From the NCBI GenBank assembly GCA_020718525.1, contig DYRX01000027.1, forward strand, positions 1 through 24,044: a DNA stretch of 24,044 nt, read 5' to 3'. The DNA is from Victivallis vadensis (GTDB taxonomy: Bacteria > Verrucomicrobiota > Lentisphaeria > Victivallales > GWF2-50-93). Position 1 is the first letter of the stretch; the number at the start of each line of letters is the position of its first letter. The notes under the pieces are model-generated. The model was not told where the DNA came from, ran no database searches, and saw nothing but the letters and a program-made list of their open reading frames with translations. Below, one piece after another: positions 7,726-13,030 of the stretch. A program made the translations under genes and the position numbers.

Positions 7726-8243
7726 TCTCCGTCCTCGCTTCCCACTGTCGGTCCCACCCTTACAAGCTCCGGTGAGAAGCGATACTTCGGATAATAGACA
7801 AATTTGTATATGCCCGAGCCCTCGTAGATGGAGCCTTCCTTGTCTATCTTGGAGGGCCTGTCCAGTTTCGCGACCATCTCGTCAACAAATGGAATCATGT
7901 CAACTCCGGTGTTGACAACTAGATATTCTTTCTTCTCTTTTTTGTATGAGAGCCGTTCCACTGTCGAGGCTGAGTAGTATCTATGAACCGCACCGAGAAC
8001 CCAGGGAGTGATGTCCGTCCCCTTGGCATGTTTGAGTTCGTAAACCTTGCTTACCATGTACTTCTGATCGCGGTCTTCAAGGAGCCTGATCTGCCTCAGC
8101 CCGTCCTCGTTCCTCCTGATCCTGTAGTTGACCAACGAAGCCTCCTGAGGATTCTGCGCGACCGGGATTTCCTGTGCCCCCAAACTGCCGCCAATAAACG
8201 CAGCCAGAGCCATGGATAGCTTCCACTTCATTCCTTTCATCAT
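7722..8243 (-). CDS. Exported secretin N-domain-like protein
   Basis: The protein has 173 residues. A signal peptide (basic MKGMKWK, then SMALAAFIGGSLGA, cleavage near residue 23) is followed by a domain starting VSKVYELKHAKGTDITPWV (64-82) and ending with YYPKYRFSPEL near 157. That domain parallels the start of the next protein (VTKVYVLKHADPEELRPYL ... YFPKYTSAQWL), so it looks like a duplicated secretin N1 domain. Start at 8243: AAGGAG is very close (2 nt) and the next ATG, one codon on, has better spacing. It ends SEDGE and overlaps the downstream secretin start by 4 nt. Either the secretin is normally made as two coupled chains, or the two genes are one broken gene; the lack of a signal peptide in the second favours the latter. 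Confidence 0.65.
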   Translation of the reverse strand: MMKGMKWKLSMALAAFIGGSLGAQEIPVAQNPQEASLVNYRIRRNEDGLRQIRLLEDRDQKYMVSKVYELKHAKGTDITPWVLGAVHRYYSASTVERLSYKKEKKEYLVVNTGVDMIPFVDEMVAKLDRPSKIDKEGSIYEGSGIYKFVYYPKYRFSPELVRVGPTVGSEDGE

Positions 8244-8345
8244 TGCTCCTTGCTAGTATTTGTTCTCTTTATTCTCCACAATCCAGCCACAAAGACATCA
8301 ACATAAATCCTATTCCAAGAGATAAAATTCGCAGTTACATGACTT

Positions 8346-8373
8346 ATATTATCTTATTAGTAATATAATGCAA
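8346..8373 (-). promoter_or_regulatory. Promoter for the secretin gene set
   Basis: Minus strand -35 TTGCAT (8368-8373), 16-nt AT-rich spacer, -10 TAATAT (8346-8351). The predicted leader is about 95 nt. Confidence 0.5.
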
Positions 8374-8446
8374 TAGGTTCTATGACATATTTTTTGTTTT
8401 TTTTCTCGGCGAATAGGGAGCAATACTGGATTCTTGTCAGTTCGCG

Positions 8447-8475
8447 GATTTGACATGTGAAGATGAAAGTGGCAC
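8447..8475 (+). repeat. 29-nt exact direct repeat, copy 1
   Basis: The 29 bases here (core GACATGTGAAGATGAAAGTG) recur exactly at 16137-16165. This copy runs straight into the palindrome array at 8471-8690. Confidence 0.85.
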
Positions 8476-8690
8476 TTTTGGCAAGCGAAAAGGAAGCAAG
8501 AGGAGGCTCTTTTGGCTGTAGTATGCCACTTTCGCCGAAAGTGGCTCAGGAGAAAAGCTGGAAGAGGCACTTTTGGCAAAAGTGCCGTACTAGAGGCTCA
8601 GATGGAAGCAGGAAAAGGCGCTTTCGGCATGGTATGCCACTTTCGCCGAAAGTGGCTCAGGAAGAAAGAAGAAGGCGATTTTGGAAGCCT
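8471..8690. repeat. Array of hairpin-forming repeats (GGCACTTTTGGC / GCCACTTTCGCC family)
   Basis: Seven related units are visible. Two identical 21-nt near-perfect palindromes (GCCACTTTCGCC then GAAAGTGGC) lie at 8525-8545 and 8636-8656, 111 nt apart, each followed by TCAGGA. Another (GGCACTTTTGGC then AAAAGTGCC) is at 8566-8586. Half-units are at 8471-8483, 8505-8517, 8617-8629 and about 8673-8689. It fills most of the 453-nt spacer between the ArsG-like gene and the secretin promoter. No T-run follows the stems, so they are not classical terminators. The long reading frames here come from the repeats and are not genes. Confidence 0.85.
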
Positions 8691-8697
8691 GTTCAAC

Positions 8698-9378
8698 TCA
8701 GAGCGCAAAGCTGTATCTTATGCAGTAATATATTCCAGCCAGGATGAAGAGGATTCCCGCGATGAGACGGATCCATTTTTCAATGCTTGACAAGGTGTTG
8801 AATGCCGTTCCCACATATTTTGCGCCGAATGCGATCAGAACTGCGAAAAACAGGACTGGCAGACCGGTTCCAATTCCATATGCCATCGGCAGAAGCAATT
8901 TTGATTCCGCCTTGATCGTGAGAGGAATCAGTCCGGCGAAAAAAAGACCTGCTGAGGCTGGACAGAAGGAGAGAGCGAAAAGCACGCCTATGGCGAAATC
9001 CCAGAAGATATTTCCCGATTCAGCCTTTGCCTTCATCTTGTCGCCGACCAGGTTGAAAGAGACCGCAGAACCAATCCATCCGAGCAGAAGCATGCCGAGC
9101 AGGATCATTGTCGGACCGATGATTTCATTCATGTATTTCAGCAGGAATCTTGAAAGCTCGTCTAGAGCGAATAGTCCGGACGAAATGGATGCGCCCAACA
9201 CAATATAGGCGAATGTCCTTCCAAATGTGTATGAGAGTCCGGAGACGAACACGCGGCCATGCTTCTGGACGTGTTTTCCGATGAATGATATGGCTGCGAT
9301 GTTCGTCGCCAATGGACAAGGACTTATCGCAGTGAGAATTCCGAGCCAGAATGCCGTAAAGATTGCAATATCAATCAT
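8698..9378 (-). CDS. arsG: CcdA/DsbD-like membrane protein, ArsG family permease
   Basis: The protein has 226 residues with six predicted membrane helices (about 5-30, 45-68, 88-108, 127-150, 163-187, 203-221). SPCPLATN (19-26) and LSFCPASAGLFFAGLIPL (136-153) are the paired conserved segments of the family; each holds one cysteine (C21, C139), placed as the redox Cys pair of CcdA/DsbD. ArsG-type members are described as efflux permeases for aromatic amino-arsenicals in arsEFG operons. Start overlaps the ArsF-like gene by 4 nt with GGAGAG upstream. It is the last gene of a six-gene operon with three thioredoxin-fold proteins. Besides efflux, passing electrons from a cytoplasmic to a periplasmic thioredoxin is a serious alternative given the Cys pair. 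Confidence 0.8.
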   Translation of the reverse strand: MIDIAIFTAFWLGILTAISPCPLATNIAAISFIGKHVQKHGRVFVSGLSYTFGRTFAYIVLGASISSGLFALDELSRFLLKYMNEIIGPTMILLGMLLLGWIGSAVSFNLVGDKMKAKAESGNIFWDFAIGVLFALSFCPASAGLFFAGLIPLTIKAESKLLLPMAYGIGTGLPVLFFAVLIAFGAKYVGTAFNTLSSIEKWIRLIAGILFILAGIYYCIRYSFAL

Positions 9379-9884
9379 TTACGCTCTCCGGAATTTCGCT
9401 TAGTCAGTGATTTTCTGATCGCGTCTCCAAGATATTCGTCAAATTTTGGCGGATCCGAATACAATGTCCACACATCATTCAATGTTTTGTATTCTTTGTC
9501 CTTGCCGTCAGCAATATTTGCCACGATCACACAGCCCGCTCCGACCTTGTATCTCTGGGCAAGCTCTTCATCCTTCTGGAAGTTGATCTCCTTGAATTCC
9601 ACCGTGCCGCCTTTGAGCTCTTCCGGGAATTGAGTTTCCACAAGCTGTCTCGTGAGTCTTTCGATTTCGTTGCATGTGGCGCATCTGAAACTGCCATGCA
9701 TGTAGTAGACGACTGTCTTTTCATCTCCTTGTCCCGGTCTGGGGGAGACTGCTGCCTGCGCAGGGGATTTTTCGGCAAGGGACCGTCGCATCGTCTCCTT
9801 CCCAAGAGAAAAGCCAATGCTCACGAAAACAAAGATGAGAAGTATATTCCTGATCCAGGCTTGAATATTTTTGTCCATTGCCAT
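9375..9884 (-). CDS. arsF: ArsF-family thioredoxin-like membrane-anchored protein
   Basis: The protein has 169 residues. An N-terminal helix (12-27, NILLIFVFVSIGFSLG) anchors or exports a thioredoxin-like domain with VVYYMHGSFRCATCNEIERL, i.e. a C68-A-T-C71 redox motif, and a third cysteine (C118, GAGCVIV) where thioredoxins carry the cis-Pro region. The family is named for ArsF, a subunit proposed for nitro-aromatic arsenical reduction. The start is ambiguous: ATG at 9884 or the ATG two codons on; the ribosome binding site is weak, so coupling to the gene 45 nt upstream may matter. It overlaps arsG by 4 nt. I am confident of the fold and context, less so of the substrate. Confidence 0.75.
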   Translation of the reverse strand: MAMDKNIQAWIRNILLIFVFVSIGFSLGKETMRRSLAEKSPAQAAVSPRPGQGDEKTVVYYMHGSFRCATCNEIERLTRQLVETQFPEELKGGTVEFKEINFQKDEELAQRYKVGAGCVIVANIADGKDKEYKTLNDVWTLYSDPPKFDEYLGDAIRKSLTKRNSGERK

Positions 9885-9929
9885 TCCATCACTTGGTCAA
9901 TCATGAAAATCCAAGTAAATATTTTCCGC

Positions 9930-10424
9930 TCACCTGTCGTTCTTCTGCGGGATTTGGATACCGAGCTCCTTCCATTTCGCAAGGATCTCTTCTTTGGAGA
10001 AAAAACCTTCGTGTCTCCAGACTTCCTTTCCGTCAGAGTCGAAGAAAATCTGCACTGGGATGGACTCTATCTTGTATTCCTCCGCCTTTTTTGCATTTTC
10101 CTTGTCCCAGACATCAATGAACTCCACGTCGAAAATTCCCTTGTACTCTTTTTTCAGTTCTTCCAGGATTGGTGCCATCTTCTTGCAGGGAATGCATTTG
10201 TGCGCGCCGAGGTCCAGAAGCTTCGGCAGTTTTGCCGTTTTTTCCTGCTCCAGCACACCTTGTAGTGGCAAAGAAGGGACTTTTTCTTCCACTGCAGGAG
10301 AACTTGCAATTGTGGAATCGTCTGCCGCGACAAGACAGCATGGACAGTTCTGACTTGTCAAAGCGACAAGGATGAAAACTGCGCCAATGATGGCGAAAAA
10401 CGAAAATCCGATCTTCTTTTTCAT
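9930..10424 (-). CDS. Exported thioredoxin-family protein (CxxC = CIPC)
   Basis: The protein has 164 residues. After an N-terminal hydrophobic segment (5-23, FSFFAIIGAVFILVALTS) and an extra NCPCC motif at 26-30 comes a linker and a thioredoxin fold: LLDLGAHKCIPCKKMAPILE with active site C77-I-P-C80, VEFIDVW, and YKIESIPVQIFFD with the cis-proline. The fold is likely periplasmic, tethered to the inner membrane. It starts 1 nt after the stop of the DGC gene, so the two are coupled. With ArsF- and ArsE-type proteins it makes three thiol-redox proteins in one operon; I infer a role as electron carrier for reduction of a metalloid or of partner disulfides. Confidence 0.88.
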   Translation of the reverse strand: MKKKIGFSFFAIIGAVFILVALTSQNCPCCLVAADDSTIASSPAVEEKVPSLPLQGVLEQEKTAKLPKLLDLGAHKCIPCKKMAPILEELKKEYKGIFDVEFIDVWDKENAKKAEEYKIESIPVQIFFDSDGKEVWRHEGFFSKEEILAKWKELGIQIPQKNDR

Positions 10425-10425
10425 C

Positions 10426-10809
10426 TCAGCACTCTAGCAGTTTGGCGCATTTTTCTGCGACGGCGGCTATATTTTCTTCCGTTACTGGAGTTTTCCCTTT
10501 TGCCATGCCAAGATCGGCGAGCTGGAGATGCGCGAAATTCGCAAATCCTGCATTTTCAAGGCTCTTTTTCACGCAGTTCAGGGGGCATCCGTCAATCGCG
10601 ACTATCTTTGCCGCGCTTTTTGTGGTTTCCATGATTTCAGGCACTCTGCCGCCGATTCCGGCAGTGCAGAACATTTTTCCTTTTCCTTCCCTTGTGATCT
10701 TTCTCGCCGCCTGATCGGAAATGGCTCCAACATCGGCTGATCCAGAGCATGCGAACACGAGTTTAGGCGCCGCAGAGCACGCACAGCAGTCTTGAGCTTT
10801 GCTTTCCAT
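10426..10809 (-). CDS. DGC-domain putative zinc-binding protein
   Basis: The protein has 127 residues and is rich in cysteine. The hallmark AIDGCPLNCVKK (D-G-C-P-x-x-C) names the DGC family (PF08859); FACSGSADVGAISDQAAR supplies the conserved N-terminal C-S-G-x-x-D, and FCTAGIGG the middle cysteine. There is an extra N-terminal CCAC motif. These conserved cysteines suggest metal or metalloid binding; biochemical function of the family is not established. AAAGGAG precedes the ATG by 6 nt. It sits between the ArsE-like and thioredoxin genes, which supports a job in thiol-based metal(loid) handling. Confidence 0.88.
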   Translation of the reverse strand: MESKAQDCCACSAAPKLVFACSGSADVGAISDQAARKITREGKGKMFCTAGIGGRVPEIMETTKSAAKIVAIDGCPLNCVKKSLENAGFANFAHLQLADLGMAKGKTPVTEENIAAVAEKCAKLLEC

Positions 10810-10870
10810 TGTTTTCTCCTTTTATTTAAGAAAATATAGGGCCTATAGGACCGATACGAGCTATGATAAC

Positions 10871-11104
10871 TTAAGGTTTCAGCAACTTTTTGATCTCGTC
10901 CTTCGCAAGCAGTTTGCCGACAGATTTGACAGTCCCGTCAATTGCCAGCGCCGGGGTCATCATCACCCCGAACTCCATGATCTTGTTGATGTCCGTCACC
11001 TTTTCTATTTCATACTGGATTCCGAGCTCCTTTGCGGCGGCCTCGGCGTTTTCCGCAAGCTGTTTGCACTTCGGACAACCTGTTCCCAAAATCTGAATTT
11101 TCAT
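10871..11104 (-). CDS. arsE: MTH895/ArsE-family mini-thioredoxin
   Basis: The protein has 77 residues, full length for this family of glutaredoxin-like small redox proteins. It begins MKIQILGTGCPKCKQL with the C10-P-K-C13 active site at the first helix, and carries GVMMTPALAIDG (cis-Pro loop). It has no signal, so it is cytoplasmic. AAGGAG lies 9 nt upstream. In arsEFG operons ArsE is the partner of ArsF; here it directly follows the permease gene by 47 nt. It could also be a general electron donor to the CcdA-like ArsG protein. Confidence 0.88.
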   Translation of the reverse strand: MKIQILGTGCPKCKQLAENAEAAAKELGIQYEIEKVTDINKIMEFGVMMTPALAIDGTVKSVGKLLAKDEIKKLLKP

Positions 11105-11151
11105 GCTAGAACACTCCTTATCCTTCTTTTTTTCAACCCTATGAATCTATA

Positions 11152-12453
11152 TCAGCCCCAGAATCTTCCAAACAGCATTCCGCAAAAAGTCGCCATTACG
11201 ATCACGAGAGAGACAAAGACAAGTGTTTTTTTTGTTCCCATGATACTGCGGATGACAAGCATGTTGGGCAGGCTTAGCGCCGGACCAGCCAGAAGCAGGG
11301 CCAAAGCCGGTCCCTTGCCCATGCCACTGCCGATAAGTCCTTGAACAATAGGAACTTCAGTCAGGGTGGCAAAATACATGAACGCCCCGAAGAACGATGC
11401 GCAAAAGTTTGACAGGAGGGAGTTTCCACCAAGTGCGGCGGATACCCATCTTGACGGAATCATGCCCTCCTCGCCGACTCTTCCAAGAAGAAAGCCTGAA
11501 ACAAGCACGCCGAAGAATAGCAGTGGAAGTATTTGCTTCGCGAAAGACCAGGATGCCTGAAACCATTCGCCGCTTTCACCTTTGTCAGTGCTGGTAAAAA
11601 CTGAAAGCCCAATGGTTCCGGCGGAGAAGGCAATCAATGGCATGCCTGGGAAAAGCAGGGCAAGAATGATTGTCGGGATTCCTGTCGCGACAATCTTCCA
11701 CGCCTTCACGTCAAAGAATTTGATCAGGATGACTCCAAGTGATATCGCAAAAAAGGACGTGAACTGCCATTTCCAGTGGTGAATGAAGTTCCATATTCCA
11801 TGCGGATTGTCCGAATTTCCCCAGTTGGCGAAGACAAGTATCCCGACCATTGACGCGAAATAGATGGCATTCTGCCAGAGCGGACGTTTGACTTCAGGTT
11901 CCGGCATCTCAATCTGCCCCGCAATTTTTGCATCCTCCTCTTTGCGGAAAATCACCTGCATTGCAACTCCAATAATCACACTGAAGGCTATTGCTCCAAC
12001 GGCACGCGCAATTCCAAGCTCCATCCCAAGAATTCGAGCCGTCATGGCAATCGCAAGGATATTGATGGCCGGACCGGAGTAGAGAAATGCGCAGGCTGGG
12101 CCTAGGCCCGCCCCCATCCGATAGATGCCAGCAAAGAGAGGGAGTACAGTGCATGAACAGACTGCCAGTATCGTCCCCGAGACAGCCGCGACTCCGTACG
12201 CCAGAAACTTGTTAGCCCTTGCTCCGAGATATTTCATCACTGAAGCCTGGCTCACAAAGACTCCTATCGCGCCGGCGATGAAGAAAGCCGGAACCAGACA
12301 GAGAAGGACGTGCTCCTGCGCATACCATTTCAGGAGATGCATGGCTTCAAGCACCGCTTTGTCAAAGCGTGGGATGCCAACAGGCAGATAGAATGAGGCA
12401 AGAAAGACACCCGCTATCAGCGCGAACTTCTTCCATTCTTCTTTCCAATTCAT
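11152..12453 (-). CDS. Permease, DUF318/ArsP_1 (COG0701) family
   Basis: The protein has 433 residues with about nine to ten membrane helices. The conserved family core is GTILAVCSCTVLPLFAGIYR (cysteine pair C-S-C) followed by GLGPACAFLYSGPAINILA, and the repeat-related second half has FMYFATLTEVPIVQGLIG and ALLLAGPALSLPNML. Members export organoarsenicals (ArsP, trivalent methyl and aromatic arsenicals) or, in other branches, Cu/Zn; the thiol pair is thought to handle the soft metal(loid). It is the first gene of the six-gene operon, 41 nt downstream of the predicted transcription start. AGGA lies about 9 nt before the ATG. Association with ArsE/F/G-type genes favours arsenicals over copper or zinc. 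Confidence 0.88.
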   Translation of the reverse strand: MNWKEEWKKFALIAGVFLASFYLPVGIPRFDKAVLEAMHLLKWYAQEHVLLCLVPAFFIAGAIGVFVSQASVMKYLGARANKFLAYGVAAVSGTILAVCSCTVLPLFAGIYRMGAGLGPACAFLYSGPAINILAIAMTARILGMELGIARAVGAIAFSVIIGVAMQVIFRKEEDAKIAGQIEMPEPEVKRPLWQNAIYFASMVGILVFANWGNSDNPHGIWNFIHHWKWQFTSFFAISLGVILIKFFDVKAWKIVATGIPTIILALLFPGMPLIAFSAGTIGLSVFTSTDKGESGEWFQASWSFAKQILPLLFFGVLVSGFLLGRVGEEGMIPSRWVSAALGGNSLLSNFCASFFGAFMYFATLTEVPIVQGLIGSGMGKGPALALLLAGPALSLPNMLVIRSIMGTKKTLVFVSLVIVMATFCGMLFGRFWG

Positions 12454-12498
12454 ATGCCAGATCCTGTGTTATCGGACAATCTGATGCTTTTCTATTTG

Positions 12499-12528
12499 GC
12501 AATATAGCCATATATTGCGAGCTTTCAA
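12499..12528 (-). promoter_or_regulatory. Promoter with overlapping palindromic operator for the permease-ArsE-DGC-Trx-ArsF-ArsG operon
   Basis: Minus strand -35 TTGAAA (12523-12528), 16-nt spacer, -10 TATATT (12501-12506), each 5/6 to consensus. A perfect inverted repeat GCAATATA-TGGC-TATATTGC (12499-12518) covers most of the spacer and the whole -10. That placement is what a repressor of the ArsR/SmtB kind needs. No regulator gene lies in the window, so it would act in trans. Confidence 0.7.
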
Positions 12529-12611
12529 GCAGCCATGCGGCGAAAATATCTATTTTCTAACAATTCAGACTTCTTGAGCTGTACAGGGAAAATTATAATC
12601 TTATGGAGCCA

Positions 12612-12878
12612 CTTGGCTCTTATGGAAAATACATATCTTGGATTTGTTTCAATCGGGGTCGTTTCGTGGTCTGCCCTGTCAGGTGAAGATGGTATTAGCC
12701 ACATATGGCACAAGCAACTCAAAAGAATTTTGTGACTTCTGTGCATTTTGTGGCTAGGAATCTGATGCCGGACAAGCGGAGTCGCTATGCATGGGCATTC
12801 GATCCCGATTCCGACCCCGAGACCGACCTGTCTGCGTACTCGCACAGGCAGATAAAATCCCAACAACAGCATTTTCCG
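12612..12878 (-). repeat. Dispersed structured repeat, copy 2 (267 nt, with 116-nt insertion)
   Basis: This is the inverted counterpart of 3331-3490. The match is interrupted between ACTCCG and ACCCCG by an extra 116 nt (12661-12776). The extra part itself can fold: TAGCCACA (12696-12703) pairs with TGTGGCTA (12749-12756), extended by GCACA/TGTGC. It occupies the 577-nt spacer between the permease operon promoter and purL. Confidence 0.85.
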
Positions 12879-12961
12879 CGAGTCAGGAATTCTGAATTTT
12901 TCTTTTTAGAAAGGAAGGCGAGCTATGAATTAATCCTTGAATTTATTGGCTTTCCATAATA

Positions 12962-13013
12962 GTTTGAGCGGCTTGACAAGGAGCGTGTCTGCTCCCGCTG
13001 TTTCTGCTCAAAC
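12962..13013 (+). promoter_or_regulatory. Structured leader just upstream of purL
   Basis: GTTTGAGC (12962-12969) pairs perfectly with GCTCAAAC (13006-13013), enclosing a second hairpin GGAGC-GTGTCT-GCTCC; an alternative AGCGG/CCGCT pairing competes. It ends 7 nt before the purL ribosome binding site. A TTGACA box lies inside (12973-12978) but has no fitting -10. This could be a translational control element or a dyad operator. Confidence 0.4.
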
Positions 13014-13030
13014 AATCAAAGAGGTGTTAG

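Noticed and set aside
8471..8690. CRISPR-like array
   Set aside because: Repeat units vary in length and spacing (95-111 nt, half-units), no regular spacers and no cas genes.
8457..8747. Plus-strand ORFs of 76-96 residues with a repeated MPLSPKVAQE segment
   Set aside because: The repeated peptide comes from the palindrome array; frames run across hairpins and there is no ribosome binding site or family.
8698..9378. Cytochrome c biogenesis (CcdA) as the name of the last operon gene
   Set aside because: The fold is shared, but no cytochrome c or haem-lyase genes are near, and the ArsE/ArsF/permease context favours the ArsG branch. An electron-relay role is kept as an alternative.
12525..12872. 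115-residue minus-strand ORF with VRRQVGLGVGIGIE
   Set aside because: It is the translation of dispersed repeat copy 2; its Gly/Val/Ile pattern reflects the GTCGGGATCGG-type repeats, and copy 1 does not keep the frame.
12973..12978. Consensus -35 TTGACA before purL
   Set aside because: No acceptable -10 at 15-19 nt; the bases belong to the stem-loop leader.
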